A DNA stretch of 64,000 bases from NCBI RefSeq assembly GCF_002860165.1, contig NZ_PGUZ01000042.1, positions 62,001-126,000 of the forward strand, read 5' to 3'. This stretch comes from Bacillus sp. V3-13. Lineage in GTDB: Bacteria > Bacillota > Bacilli > Bacillales > Cytobacillaceae. The position numbers and the translations under genes are program-made. The number at the start of each line of letters is the position of its first letter. Within the stretch, counting starts at the first letter, position 1. Positions 28,296 to 37,624 of the stretch are shown here, piece after piece. The notes under the pieces are model-generated. The model made no database searches. It was not told where the DNA came from and saw only the letters and a program-made list of their open reading frames with translations.

Positions 28296-29201
28296 CTATT
28301 TAGAAGCAGAACAGAGAGCGAGAGCAAGAGAATAAAGCTTGCTTTCAGCTGAATCAGTTCTTGAGGTTAAAACAATTGGAGCTTTGGCGCCCGCAATAAC
28401 AGCACCGACTTTTGCTTTTGCGAAATAAATAAGCGATTTGTACAGGATATTTCCAGCTTCAATTGTCGGGACCAACAAAATATCGGCTTGTCCGGCAACC
28501 TGCCCGCTTATTCCTTTGTGCTCTGCAGCAAACATGGAAATGGCGTTATCCAAAGCCAGCGGCCCATCAACAATACAGCCGGCAATTTGGCCACGCTTGT
28601 TCATCACCGTTAAAGCAGCCGCATCCAGCGTCGCTTGCATGGCAGGATTAACTGTCTCCAGTGCAGCAAGCGGAGCAACCTTCGGTGTGTCAATCCCGAT
28701 TTGCCTGGCGATTTCAACGGCATTTTTGATGATGTCCGCTTTTTGCTGAAGATCAGGCGCGATATTCATTCCGGTGTCGGTAATAATGGCAAATCGTTCA
28801 TAGCCCGGCACTTCAAAGACAGCGACATGTGAGAGAACACTTCCCGTCGTCAAACCATATTCCTTATTCAAAACCGCTTTGAGGATCGTTGCTGTCGGCA
28901 CATTGCCTTTCATTAGTACATTGGCTTCATTAAGCTTTACGGCTTTAACCGCATTTTCGGCGGCAATTGCTTTTGAACGCGCATGAACGATCTTTATTTT
29001 ACTACTTTTGACTGCACCGGGGTCTATTTTATGCAAAATCGACACAATTTCTTCTTTATCCCCAAACAACAGAAAACTGGCGAGATTTCGTTCAATTGCT
29101 CCCACAACCGCTTCAATCACCTGTTCATCTTCTGCCGCAGCAACTGCGACCGTTTGATCTTCAATCCGGCTTGCTTTTGTGAGAAGTGAATCCAACTCCA
29201 T
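28296..29201 (-). CDS. ptb: Phosphate butyryltransferase
   Basis: This 301-residue enzyme converts butyryl-CoA or branched acyl-CoA to the acyl phosphate used by Buk. It belongs to the phosphate acetyl/butyryltransferase family, with [32 protein letters not shown] and KKGQIAG-type regions (here [19 protein letters not shown]). It is the first gene of the seven-gene bkd operon, directly behind the sigma-54 promoter. ATG at 29201 has a weakly placed AAGGGG, 13 bases upstream. Confidence 0.94.
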   Translation of the reverse strand: MELDSLLTKASRIEDQTVAVAAAEDEQVIEAVVGAIERNLASFLLFGDKEEIVSILHKIDPGAVKSSKIKIVHARSKAIAAENAVKAVKLNEANVLMKGNVPTATILKAVLNKEYGLTTGSVLSHVAVFEVPGYERFAIITDTGMNIAPDLQQKADIIKNAVEIARQIGIDTPKVAPLAALETVNPAMQATLDAAALTVMNKRGQIAGCIVDGPLALDNAISMFAAEHKGISGQVAGQADILLVPTIEAGNILYKSLIYFAKAKVGAVIAGAKAPIVLTSRTDSAESKLYSLALALCSASK

Positions 29202-29250
29202 CTACTATCTCAACCCCTTCATTCCTAAAGCTGTACCCTTACTCATTTTA

Positions 29251-29268
29251 ATGCAAGAAGTGTGCCAA
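29251..29268 (-). promoter_or_regulatory. Sigma-54 (SigL) -24/-12 promoter of the bkd operon
   Basis: On the minus strand TTGGCACACTTCTTGCAT matches the -24 (TTGGCAC) and -12 (TTGCAT) elements at the required spacing, about 50 bases before ptb. In B. subtilis this operon depends on SigL and the activator BkdR, whose gene lies immediately upstream here. Confidence 0.93.
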
Positions 29269-29319
29269 CTTTAAAAGCTTATAAAACATTTTATCCGCTA
29301 AAATAAAGTGCGAAAAAAA

Positions 29320-29334
29320 TTTCATGGTATGAAA
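29320..29334. promoter_or_regulatory. Candidate upstream activating site for BkdR
   Basis: A perfect 6-bp inverted repeat, TTTCAT-GGT-ATGAAA, is centred about 60 bases upstream of the -24/-12 promoter, next to the bkdR stop codon. An enhancer-binding activator needs such a site; the assignment is inferred from position and symmetry only. Confidence 0.35.
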
Positions 29335-29335
29335 A

Positions 29336-31408
29336 TTATTGCGTGCTATCAATTGCAAGATCGTACCGATCCAGCTTGTAATACAAATTCCTTACGGATA
29401 TTCCGAGCGTCTTTGCCGCCAGCGTTTTATTGCCATTGGCAAGCTCCAATGCTTGTTCAATAAGCTTCTTTTCATACTGCTCCATGCGTTCATTTAAAGT
29501 TCCTGCTTGTAGAAAAGAATCTTTTAAGACAGGGAGCTCATTTGTTTCATTGAATTTTCCCTTTAACTCCGGCAGATGGGATATATCTATTTCTTGTTCT
29601 GTATAATGCATAAATATGATTGCCCGCCCGAGAATGTTTTCAAGCTCCCTGACATTTCCGGGCCAGTCATAGCTCATTAAACAGTTCATCGCGTCAACAG
29701 AAATCGATTCTACATTTCGTCCGTAATCCTGATTGATTTTATGAATCAGCCGTTCGCATAAGGAAGGAATGTCACCCTTCCTCCGCCTTAATGGCGGAAT
29801 ATGAATCGGCATCCGGTTCAGGCGGTAGTATAAGTCTTCCCGAAAAGTTCCGTTCGCAATGCCTTTTTCCAAATTTACGTTTGTGGCGGCGATAATTCTT
29901 ACATTAATGGGAATCGACTTTGTGCCGCCGACCCGCGTGATCTCTTTCTCTTGCAAAACCCTTAATAGCTTTGCCTGGGTATTGGCCGATAGCTCGCCGA
30001 TTTCATCGAGGAAAATGCTGCCGTTATTCGCGTCTTCAAAAAAACCTCGTTTACCTCCCCTTTTCGCACCTGAAAAGGCACCCTCTTCGTACCCAAACAG
30101 TTCACTTTCAAGAAGGGATTCAGATAATGCGGCACAATTTACGCGAATAAATTTATTATATTTTCGATCACTGGCGTTATGGATGGCGTGGGCAAACAGT
30201 TCCTTCCCTGTTCCCGACTCGCCGCGCAACAGAACAGTGGCAGGTGTTTTTGCACCGAGCTTTGCCTGTTCTACAGCCAGCTTCATTTCATCTGACTCAC
30301 CAATGATATCCGCAAAAGAATATTTTGCCTCAAGCGTCCGAATGATCTGCCTCGCCCGATTCAGCTCGCGGTTCAAGCTTTGGATTTCGGACATATCGTG
30401 AATGACACCGACACTCCCTTTCAGCTTTCCGTTTACAATAATCGGCGCTACATTGACTACTACTTCCTTCTTGTTCGGACCGACCCGCATTGAAGCGCCC
30501 CTGACGGCTCTGCGGGTTTGCAGGACTTTCATATGGATGCTTTCACCTTCAGAAATATCTGCGGTTGCAGGCTGGCCGATTACCTCATCCTCGCTCAGGC
30601 CGGTGATCCTTGTATACGCCGGATTAATGAGTATGCCCCTGCCTGCTTCATCAACAACTGATATGGCATCATCACTGGAATGAATGATCGCTTCGAGCAT
30701 CGTCTGAATCTCTTTTAAATTCGTAATCTCTTCAGCGAGGTTTACGACTTCGGTAATATCCTGAAAAACAGAAAATGCGCCGATCAGCTGCTCTTTTTCA
30801 TCGATGATTGGAATCCGTGTCGCGATAATTTTTGCACCGTTTTTTAAGAGAAGCTTCCGGTTTGCTTCGATTCTTCTTGTATGTAAAACCCTCGGCAGCT
30901 CACTTGAGGCAATCACTTCATGGATATGCCTGCCGAGAGCAAATTCACGGCTGACCCCGGTAATTTTCTCAGCACTTTTGTTAAAAAGGATGACATTTTC
31001 GTCTGTATCGATGACAACCATGCCATCTTCGGTTGAATTAAAAATAAGATCATGTTTATAAGTCTCATTTCGGAATGTCTCGACAAGCTGTTCTTTTTCT
31101 TCGAGCAGCCTTGCCAGCAAGAAGGCTACACTGCCGGGAATCAATAACGTATTCTTGCCGCGGGCATCGCGGAGCGCCGTAAACACTTGATCACTTCCGG
31201 TCACTTCGATAATCACATCAATATTTTCGGAAATATACGGTTTCCAATCAGAATCAGTGATGATGCCTTCCTCTTTTGCAAAGCGAAGTCCAGGTGCAGC
31301 CGGATCTATATCAATTACAGCCTTTACATCGAGAATAGCCGTTTCCTTTAAAATTTTTAAAATGGCTGTACCGCCTTTTCCCGCGCCGACAATCATCGCA
31401 GTCTGCAT
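29336..31408 (-). CDS. bkdR: Sigma-54-dependent transcriptional activator BkdR
   Basis: This 690-residue enhancer-binding protein has an N-terminal Rossmann-like segment ([16 protein letters not shown]), two PAS domains (about 115-230 and 235-345) and an AAA+ domain. Walker A is [11 protein letters not shown] and Walker [11 protein letters not shown]. The sigma-54 contact loop reads GAFSGA, not the usual GAFTGA. A Fis-type helix-turn-helix ends the protein ([20 protein letters not shown]). ATG at 31408 follows GAAAGGGGTACAT; the frame opens at GTG 31426. It activates the adjacent bkd operon in response to branched-chain amino acids in B. subtilis. Confidence 0.95.
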   Translation of the reverse strand: MQTAMIVGAGKGGTAILKILKETAILDVKAVIDIDPAAPGLRFAKEEGIITDSDWKPYISENIDVIIEVTGSDQVFTALRDARGKNTLLIPGSVAFLLARLLEEKEQLVETFRNETYKHDLIFNSTEDGMVVIDTDENVILFNKSAEKITGVSREFALGRHIHEVIASSELPRVLHTRRIEANRKLLLKNGAKIIATRIPIIDEKEQLIGAFSVFQDITEVVNLAEEITNLKEIQTMLEAIIHSSDDAISVVDEAGRGILINPAYTRITGLSEDEVIGQPATADISEGESIHMKVLQTRRAVRGASMRVGPNKKEVVVNVAPIIVNGKLKGSVGVIHDMSEIQSLNRELNRARQIIRTLEAKYSFADIIGESDEMKLAVEQAKLGAKTPATVLLRGESGTGKELFAHAIHNASDRKYNKFIRVNCAALSESLLESELFGYEEGAFSGAKRGGKRGFFEDANNGSIFLDEIGELSANTQAKLLRVLQEKEITRVGGTKSIPINVRIIAATNVNLEKGIANGTFREDLYYRLNRMPIHIPPLRRRKGDIPSLCERLIHKINQDYGRNVESISVDAMNCLMSYDWPGNVRELENILGRAIIFMHYTEQEIDISHLPELKGKFNETNELPVLKDSFLQAGTLNERMEQYEKKLIEQALELANGNKTLAAKTLGISVRNLYYKLDRYDLAIDSTQ

Positions 31409-31500
31409 ATGTACCCCTTTCTTCACGACGAAATCAAGAAATAATTTTCAGGCTTGGTTTGCAACTTTTTTCATATTCATTGTACCTTGAACAGTTTACC

Positions 31501-31528
31501 TTGACAAATTCGATGGATGATTTATGAT
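31501..31528 (+). promoter_or_regulatory. Probable SigA promoter of the DUF2627 gene
   Basis: TTGACA (31501-31506) and TATGAT (31523-31528) are 16 bases apart, 33 bases before the chosen start. Confidence 0.65.
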
Positions 31529-31561
31529 TTTCGTTAGAGGACAAGAAGTGAAGGGATGTCT

Positions 31562-31840
31562 ATGAGCAGGATCATCGCGTTAATCATTATGTTGATTCCC
31601 GGCGTCATTGCGGCGGTTGGAATAAAGCTAATGAGGGATATGGTATTTGGGATTTTGCAGGAGCCATTTCCGTTTTTGTGGCTGCAATTTTTGGCAGGAT
31701 TGCTGTTTTTTCTGGCAGGTCTTGGCTTTGTTGCAGGTTTTATTTTACATAGGGACCGAAAAAGAAATAAAGTGCAGCAAAAATTTCGAAAAGAAAATTC
31801 GCGAATAAAAGCAAGCGCCGAACACAATCGAAAGAAATAA
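31562..31840 (+). CDS. yqzF: DUF2627 membrane protein (YqzF-like)
   Basis: This 92-residue protein has two predicted membrane helices (about residues 4-22 and 38-62) with the short stretch LMRDMVFGILQEPFPFLWLQ between. A very basic C-terminal tail follows (HRDRKRNKVQQKFRKENSR). It matches the DUF2627 family, found in this genomic position in Bacillus; its function is unknown. ATG at 31562 was chosen over ATG 31556 because AAGGG at 31551-31555 is too near the first. The gene is divergent from bkdR and has its own promoter and terminator. Confidence 0.85.
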   Translation: MSRIIALIIMLIPGVIAAVGIKLMRDMVFGILQEPFPFLWLQFLAGLLFFLAGLGFVAGFILHRDRKRNKVQQKFRKENSRIKASAEHNRKK

Positions 31841-31841
31841 G

Positions 31842-31876
31842 AAAGAGCTTTGTTTAAAATGTGACAAAGCTCTTTT
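31842..31876. terminator. Bidirectional terminator between yqzF and the glycerophosphodiesterase gene
   Basis: AAAGAGCTTTGT (31842-31853) pairs perfectly with ACAAAGCTCTTT (31864-31875), a 12-bp stem. A T-rich tail follows on the plus strand. Confidence 0.8.
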
Positions 31877-31896
31877 CTGTTTATAACATGCTATTT

Positions 31897-32640
31897 TTAA
31901 AGGTCATTATTTTTCTGCAACTCATCTTTAATTTTGCATGCCTTGACAGGTTCATCGGTAAAAAACGCCGAGCATCCTGCCTTGAAAAGCCGTTTCATAT
32001 CTGCTTCTTTATTGACGGTATATGGCCTTACAGCGATTCCATTTTCAATGCTTTCCTTTATGATTGCGTCAGGAGCGGCTGCCAGTTTGGGGTGAATTCC
32101 CTTAGCCTTGATCGACTGCGCATAAACCCAGGGCATATATAATCCGGCAGAATAAAGAGGTGCAATCTCTATTTCCGGGGCGAGCCGATAACTGTGAACA
32201 ATGCTATAATGATTAAAAGAAGAAATAATCATCCGGCTTGACAGCCCGAAGCTGTGGACGAGCTCAATCACCTTCTCTTCCATACCTGGATATGGGATAA
32301 GGCCGTTTTTCAATTCGATGTTGCAAATAAGCTGATTCGCAGTCAACCATTCCAGCAGTTCTCGCAAAGAAGGAATCCTTTCTTTGCCTGAGAATTTTTT
32401 TTGTGAAAAAGCGGCATTGAGCTTGCGGATCTCAGCATAGGTGAAGTCCTTTACGAAGCCTTGCCCATCCGTATGCCCGTCAACCCGTTCATCGTGGATG
32501 ATCACTGCTTCCCCGTCTTTTGTGAGCTGCACGTCAATTTCAATTCCGTCCGCACCGGCTTTGTCTGCTTCATAAAATGCGGTCATCGTGTTTTCCGGAA
32601 ACAATGCCGAATAGCCGCGATGGGCAAAAATCTGTGTCAT
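31897..32640 (-). CDS. Glycerophosphodiester phosphodiesterase
   Basis: This 247-residue enzyme releases glycerol 3-phosphate and an alcohol from glycerophosphodiesters. It has IFAHRGYSALFPENTMTAF at the N-terminus with the catalytic His and Arg, then ADGIEIDVQLTKDGEAVIIHDERVDG, whose core EIDVQLTKDG carries metal ligands, and the second His in HDE. No signal peptide is visible, so it acts inside the cell. It resembles B. subtilis YqiK. ATG at 32640 is 8 bases after AAAGGTGA; GTG 32652 would overlap that site. Confidence 0.92.
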   Translation of the reverse strand: MTQIFAHRGYSALFPENTMTAFYEADKAGADGIEIDVQLTKDGEAVIIHDERVDGHTDGQGFVKDFTYAEIRKLNAAFSQKKFSGKERIPSLRELLEWLTANQLICNIELKNGLIPYPGMEEKVIELVHSFGLSSRMIISSFNHYSIVHSYRLAPEIEIAPLYSAGLYMPWVYAQSIKAKGIHPKLAAAPDAIIKESIENGIAVRPYTVNKEADMKRLFKAGCSAFFTDEPVKACKIKDELQKNNDL

Positions 32641-32676
32641 ACATTCACTCACCTTTCATGATTGGAGGATATATTA

Positions 32677-32811
32677 ATGAAACCCCTGCAAATCAGCGCC
32701 GAAACGGCTGTAAAAATTGCCGGGAAGCTGAATATCCCGTTAGAACAGGTTATGCATATGCCACAGCATATTTTTAATCCAAAAGCTGATCGAAATCGAG
32801 AAGGAAACTAA
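32677..32811 (+). CDS. YycC-like small protein (44 residues)
   Basis: This gene is short enough to be missed. The protein reads MKPLQISAETAVKIAGKLNI followed by PLEQVMHMPQHIF. That pattern is, from memory, the conserved core of the YycC family of small Bacillus proteins of unknown function. GGAGG at 32663-32667 stands 9 bases before ATG 32677. The C-terminal third (NPKADRNREGN) looks divergent from the helical tail usual in the family. The gene is divergent from the phosphodiesterase gene and ends before a bidirectional terminator. Confidence 0.8.
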   Translation: MKPLQISAETAVKIAGKLNIPLEQVMHMPQHIFNPKADRNREGN

Positions 32812-32824
32812 TGAATAGTCCTGC

Positions 32825-32860
32825 GAAAAAGATGCTGAAACAAACTTCAGCATCTTTTTC
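32825..32860. terminator. Bidirectional terminator between the YycC-like gene and the DUF342 gene
   Basis: GAAAAAGATGCTGAA (32825-32839) pairs perfectly with TTCAGCATCTTTTTC (32846-32860), a 15-bp stem with T-rich flanks both ways. Confidence 0.88.
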
Positions 32861-32861
32861 T

Positions 32862-34439
32862 TTACTCATGGTGGAGTTGATTACCCATTGCATAAAAAGT
32901 GCCGTGGGTAGAAGAATGGATCCTTTTAATCATGACCTTAATCTGGATCACTGTTTCAGGATAGGCAATAACCCCCACTGTAACCTCGCCTTCCCCCTTT
33001 GCTTCAAGCAGTGATGTCAATGATTTGCGCTTCTGATCCAACCCGTTGAGCTTCTCAAGTTCTTCTTCATAATTCGATTTTGTCAGTTCATATTGATTTT
33101 TTTGCTGTTCATTTAGCTGATCCAATAAACCTTCATTTACAGAAAGCTGTTGTGCATAACGTTCAACATGGAGGGTTGCCATATCATATTCTGAAAACAG
33201 TCCCTCCAATTCCATCTGGATTAACTCTCTGTTAAATCCTTCAACATGAATATTCGTTTTCCTCTCGAGATGGTTGCCGACAATGCCGGCAACCACCTTC
33301 CCCTTTGCCTCAATCACACCGCCAATTAGCTTCCCCTTTTTTTCATGGGCCAAAACATTTCTGGCCTTTAAAAGGCTGCCGACTGAGTAATAGCCGATCG
33401 TAATATTTTCGCCAGCCTCGAGCGTACACTCATTGGCATGCTTTATAAAAATATTCTTCGCCGCTCTGATCTTTGTTTTCCCTTTACCAAAGGCCCCGCC
33501 CTTAATAAAAATATCACCGTTTCGCGAAGTGACAGACTCGACTCCGCTTAAGCCCATTGACCCGAGAATTGAGATATCCTTGTCCGCTGAGACGGAAAAG
33601 CCCTCCATTATGATGCCTTTAATCGTGATATTCCCGTTAAAATCAATATTTCCCGTTTCTATGCCAACATCGCCATTTACGATTAGATGATCCCCGACGG
33701 CGATGCGGTTTCCCTTTTTCTCGACAACTCCTTTTACAAGTGCGCGGAGAACAATTTTCCCGTCCTCTTCATGTTCCATGACCGTTTTTGCGTCATATAA
33801 AAGCTTCCTGTCTTTTCCCTTTTTCGGAAGCAGTATGTCACCATATATATTTTTTCCAGGTACTCCATCTGTCGGATGATGCTTTTCCCCGAGCCAATCC
33901 CCTTTTTCTACTTCGTCTAAAAAATGCATATCAAAATAGTCAGCTTTACCGTCTTCTTTGATCGTTGGTTTTCGTTCAGTCGGTTGAAAATAGGTAATTT
34001 GTGCATCTTGTCCGTCCACCGCTTCGGTGCCAGCTGCAATAGTAATATCCTTCTGGACTTTCAGCTCATGATCAATAACATAATAAAGAATTCCTTCACA
34101 AATCCCCCTTGATTCAAGCATGTTTTTAATTTCAGCTTTCATACGATTTAGATTTTCTTTCAAATGCTGTTCTGTACAATTTAACCTGATCTTTGCTGTC
34201 ATGCTGTCTCTCGAGATTTCCAGGTCGACCGGCGGTTTTATATTGCCAATCTCAAGCTTTTCACAAAAACCCGCGTTCAAGGCGTCCTTTAAAGGCAGAA
34301 ACTTTGTGATCGATATTTGCGGCAGCGTTTGCAAGGTTCGATCCAGTTTCACAAATGTCATTCCGCTTTTAAAAACCGTTAAAAAAACGGAACCGCTTTC
34401 TTCTTCAAGCAATATAGTTTCATCTCTATATAGTTCCAT
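32862..34439 (-). CDS. FapA/DUF342-family protein
   Basis: This 525-residue soluble protein of the DUF342 (FapA) family has an N-terminal alpha/beta domain and HHPTDGVPGKNIYGDILLP, core DGVPGKNIYG. A central right-handed parallel beta-helix is built from repeating units (IVNGDVGIETGNIDFNGNI, then ISILGSMGLSGVESV and later strands). A C-terminal coiled coil with Gln/Glu/Leu follows (about 410-475), then a small beta domain. ATG at 34439 follows TAGGGAGTG. Family members are linked to polar localisation or surface functions in other bacteria; the role here is unknown. It is a single gene bounded by terminators. Confidence 0.87.
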   Translation of the reverse strand: MELYRDETILLEEESGSVFLTVFKSGMTFVKLDRTLQTLPQISITKFLPLKDALNAGFCEKLEIGNIKPPVDLEISRDSMTAKIRLNCTEQHLKENLNRMKAEIKNMLESRGICEGILYYVIDHELKVQKDITIAAGTEAVDGQDAQITYFQPTERKPTIKEDGKADYFDMHFLDEVEKGDWLGEKHHPTDGVPGKNIYGDILLPKKGKDRKLLYDAKTVMEHEEDGKIVLRALVKGVVEKKGNRIAVGDHLIVNGDVGIETGNIDFNGNITIKGIIMEGFSVSADKDISILGSMGLSGVESVTSRNGDIFIKGGAFGKGKTKIRAAKNIFIKHANECTLEAGENITIGYYSVGSLLKARNVLAHEKKGKLIGGVIEAKGKVVAGIVGNHLERKTNIHVEGFNRELIQMELEGLFSEYDMATLHVERYAQQLSVNEGLLDQLNEQQKNQYELTKSNYEEELEKLNGLDQKRKSLTSLLEAKGEGEVTVGVIAYPETVIQIKVMIKRIHSSTHGTFYAMGNQLHHE

Positions 34440-34607
34440 AGCACTCCCTACCAACTAGTCCTTTTTCTTCAAGTATATACGAACAGGAAAATTTTGCAGT
34501 AAAATGTTGATAAAATTCATAAAAATTGCTTCTTTGGGACATTATTTATCCACATTAATGGTTAAAATTTGCTGAAAATCCCCGTTATATCTTTAAAACC
34601 ATTAGTA

Positions 34608-34630
34608 AAAGCCGCCATTTGGCGGCTTTA
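34608..34630 (-). terminator. Intrinsic terminator after the acyltransferase gene
   Basis: AAAGCCGCCA (34608-34617) pairs with TGGCGGCTTT (34620-34629). Read on the minus strand, a short T-run follows. It is 27 bases after the stop at 34657. The rest of 34440-34607 is AT-rich and must hold the DUF342 gene promoter; I see no clear elements. Confidence 0.75.
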
Positions 34631-34656
34631 TTCAAAACTTGTTCAATTAAATATGA

Positions 34657-35778
34657 CTATGCAGGTTGTTTCTTCTCAGGAACTCCTTCCGCTGTTTCTT
34701 GAAGACGCTTCGTCTTTTTGATTTTTGGTACCGGGATAATAAAGCCGCTAAGCGGGATAAACTGCAGAATTCGAATGAAAATGACCGCTGTAAGCATAAC
34801 TGCCATAAACATAAAGACAACATAATTTGCATTCCAATAATGTTCCGGGAGATGCCGTGCAAACAGATATAAGATCATTGGATGGATCAAATAAATTCCC
34901 ATCGAATATTGGCCAATTAAGTATAGAGGCTTTTTGATCACATTCCATCTGGCCAGAAGCGGATAAATTCCAATCGTTGCAATACAAAGCAAAGGGATAT
35001 TTGCCAGATTTGAAAGTCTTCTATTGGAAACAAAGCCATTCATCGTATATTCCACAACTGCACCTGCTGAAACGATCAATGCCAAAGCCAGCATTTGCCA
35101 CGGCCGTTTCGTTGCAAAGTTCACAATTTCATCCCAGAAGTAGGCAAGAAATCCGCCAAAGGCAAAGTAAAAAATCCAGACAGGCATAAATGACTTACTG
35201 GCCAGGAATTCCCCAATTGCCCCTTCTATGCCAGGATTAAATCCATAAAGATTATAGCTGATTAACAATGAAATAAACGCAAACACCAGCAATAGAGTTT
35301 GGGTACGAAATAACTTTTGAATGAATGGAAAGATCAAATAAAATTGAACCACTATTGCAACAAAATATAGGTGATAGAAGGAATCCCCCAATAAAATTTT
35401 CTTGACTTCCGCTCCGTAGCCGTCCAATGCCTGATTGTCGTAATAGTAAAGAAGATAACGATAAGCCAGGCTCCAGATAAGAAATGGAATAACAATCTTG
35501 GACAGACGTGATTTCAGGAACCTGCCTAGTTCAAATCCTCTTCTTTTCACCTGATAAAAAAGAAGAAAGCCGCTAATAACAGCGAAAATAGGGGTGCCAA
35601 ATCGTCCGATTTGATTAAGAAAATAGGTGAACCAGGTCCATGTCTCTTGATTCATTCCATAGTTCGCAGCAGAAACATGGACCCCAACAACCGACAGACA
35701 TGCAAATGCACGCAAAAAATGAATCTCGTAAATATACTTCTTGCCCTCTTTGCCGGGACGCTTTGATTCAGCAGACAT
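34657..35778 (-). CDS. Acyltransferase-3 family membrane protein
   Basis: This 373-residue integral membrane protein has about ten helices. It starts with the family signature YEIHFLRAFACLSVVGVHVS, containing the conserved Arg and His of the OafA/YrhL acyltransferase-3 fold, then FGTPIFAVISGFLLFYQVK. A late QYSMGIYLIHPMIL motif is also typical. Such proteins move acyl groups from the cytoplasm onto surface glycans. Its neighbour is a secreted beta-helix protein, which suggests polysaccharide modification. It replaces genes expected beside spo0A in B. subtilis. ATG at 35778 follows AAGGGAGGAAG. It appears monocistronic. Confidence 0.9.
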   Translation of the reverse strand: MSAESKRPGKEGKKYIYEIHFLRAFACLSVVGVHVSAANYGMNQETWTWFTYFLNQIGRFGTPIFAVISGFLLFYQVKRRGFELGRFLKSRLSKIVIPFLIWSLAYRYLLYYYDNQALDGYGAEVKKILLGDSFYHLYFVAIVVQFYLIFPFIQKLFRTQTLLLVFAFISLLISYNLYGFNPGIEGAIGEFLASKSFMPVWIFYFAFGGFLAYFWDEIVNFATKRPWQMLALALIVSAGAVVEYTMNGFVSNRRLSNLANIPLLCIATIGIYPLLARWNVIKKPLYLIGQYSMGIYLIHPMILYLFARHLPEHYWNANYVVFMFMAVMLTAVIFIRILQFIPLSGFIIPVPKIKKTKRLQETAEGVPEKKQPA

Positions 35779-36314
35779 TGATGTTCTTCCTCCCTTATTC
35801 TCAAATCAACCCCATTTTAGTTCAAAAATATACAAAGATGTTGACGTTTATAAAAGTCTGGTCTTTTGTCCTGGATTCAAAAAAGGACCAAACGATGCAT
35901 ATAATTATTATGTAAACGCTATATTAGTATAAAGAGTTAGTAAGCATTTTTTCCTAATAAAATTCGTAAAGGAAAACTCGGTTAAAAGGTCATAGTTTAT
36001 TCCAAATTATTCATTTCTACATTTTTTCAGGGACATACGTTTTGGAATAGAAGTCTTAGCAACAGGAATTTCTTTCATTATTTCTTTACCTATTAACATT
36101 GTGTAGAGTGAAGAAATAGATCTTTACTCCCAACTGATTGGGATGAAATATTCGTTAAAACCCCAATGTAATATTTTTGTTAGTTCCTTGTTATTGCCTT
36201 TGAATTTTTAACCCTTACAATAAAGAGCAAAGCAAAGAAGCATTTCAAATAAGCCTGTTAAAGAATCAGTTAAATTTTTCATCTTATTTGTTCCATAAAA
36301 AGGGAGTATTAATA
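35779..36314. other. Long AT-rich divergent intergenic region
   Basis: These 536 bases separate the divergent acyltransferase and beta-helix genes. I find no supported gene. A possible promoter for the beta-helix gene is TTGCCT (36194-36199) with TACAAT (36216-36221) at 16-base spacing, leaving an 85-90-base leader. The DNA is visibly more AT-rich than the rest of the window, and its length suggests regulation by proteins not encoded here. Confidence 0.45.
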
Positions 36315-37505
36315 GTGGTTAAGAAATTAGCTGTTTATGTTTTTATAATAGGATTATCCTTCTTCCTGTTTCCGCTCTTCTCACAAGATGAGACGGTTTT
36401 ATTGAACGTAAAGGATTATGGAGCTGTCGGGGATGGAGTTTCCGATGATACAAAAGCGTTACAAAAAGCGTTACAAGATGGCGCTGGCCAGATCATTTAT
36501 TTTCCTGACGGTGAATATAAAATAACGAAAGAATTACATATTAAGGGTCAAACAGAGATGTATGGCACCAATGCTATAATAAAAGCCTCTTCTGCCCTGA
36601 AAACCGTTATGAGGGTTAAAGGCTCAAATATTCGCATTCGCAACCTGACAGTTGACGGAAATGATACATCTTTGCGGGGAATTACTATTGAAGAAGGTTC
36701 CAGCAATGTATCGATTGTCAAAAGTACCATTAAAAATTTTACGCAGCCAAATCACCGCTCATTATTTCGGTTAACGGTAAGTGCGATTAGAATTCAAGGT
36801 GGAACTAGAAATATCATATTGGATCATAACAAAATCGAAAATGTGATGGCCAGAAACCCCGTAAAAGGCTGGGGGCATTTTGTTGCCAGAGGAATTCTAA
36901 TCAGCCCGGCTTATAAGAAACAAGCCGCAAGTAAGAATATAAAAATCAGCAACTCAACCTTCAAAGAAATCGGCCCAAAAGATGATGGAGATGCAATTGT
37001 CATACAGGGCTTTAACGATAGAGTGAATCTGCAAATCTTAAATAATTCTTTTTCTTATATTTATAAAAGAGCGATTAAAATACAATCACCCGGAGTGCTC
37101 ATCAAAGGAAATAAAATATTTAACAGCTTTTTTCAAAATAACTTCTATAGTACATATTCAGAGGAAAAAGAGTATGACATGTGGGCGGGTATATCCGTTT
37201 ATGCGAACGACGTGACCATCTCGCATAACAAAATCGCTGGAGTAGGGAACTACGCAAGAATTATTGATGTAGCTAACGCAAGTGATGTACACATCATTAA
37301 AAATTATCTGAAAAATGGAGGCAAGGGATCCTGCAATCATTCGTCTATCATTGCTATTACCTCTAATAATTCAAAGCGGGCAATAAAAAACTTCACTATC
37401 CTGCACAATGTATTGATGAACGGCCGATATGGAGTGTATGCGAACAGTAAAATACCCGGGCTAAAGGCCTTGAACAATGAAATCATCAATGTAAAATACC
37501 ACTAA
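36315..37505 (+). CDS. Secreted right-handed beta-helix protein (pectate lyase-3 / GH28-related type)
   Basis: The protein of 396 residues has a signal peptide or N-terminal anchor (VKKLAVYVFIIGLSFFLFPLFS). The entry motif of pectate-lyase-3 proteins follows, VKDYGAVGDGVSDDTKALQKAL, quoted by its core DYGAVGDGVSDDT, then IIYFPDGEYKI. About ten beta-helix turns rich in Asn ladders follow (NIRIRNLTVDGND, ISNSTFKEIGPKDDGD, VTISHNKIAG). It probably binds or cleaves an extracellular polysaccharide; the substrate is unknown. GTG at 36315 is 8 bases after AAGGGAG; TTG 36288 lies upstream of that site. The gene is AT-rich and divergent from the acyltransferase gene, suggesting joint acquisition. Confidence 0.83.
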   Translation: MVKKLAVYVFIIGLSFFLFPLFSQDETVLLNVKDYGAVGDGVSDDTKALQKALQDGAGQIIYFPDGEYKITKELHIKGQTEMYGTNAIIKASSALKTVMRVKGSNIRIRNLTVDGNDTSLRGITIEEGSSNVSIVKSTIKNFTQPNHRSLFRLTVSAIRIQGGTRNIILDHNKIENVMARNPVKGWGHFVARGILISPAYKKQAASKNIKISNSTFKEIGPKDDGDAIVIQGFNDRVNLQILNNSFSYIYKRAIKIQSPGVLIKGNKIFNSFFQNNFYSTYSEEKEYDMWAGISVYANDVTISHNKIAGVGNYARIIDVANASDVHIIKNYLKNGGKGSCNHSSIIAITSNNSKRAIKNFTILHNVLMNGRYGVYANSKIPGLKALNNEIINVKYH

Positions 37506-37624
37506 TATCTACCGGACTCAGGCAGTATAATAACAAAACAGGATAATATCTGATGAGTTTAGCGAAAGAAAATTATTGACTTTCTTTAAAAATCTTTTAA
37601 TGCCATATTGCTAAAAAAATCAGG

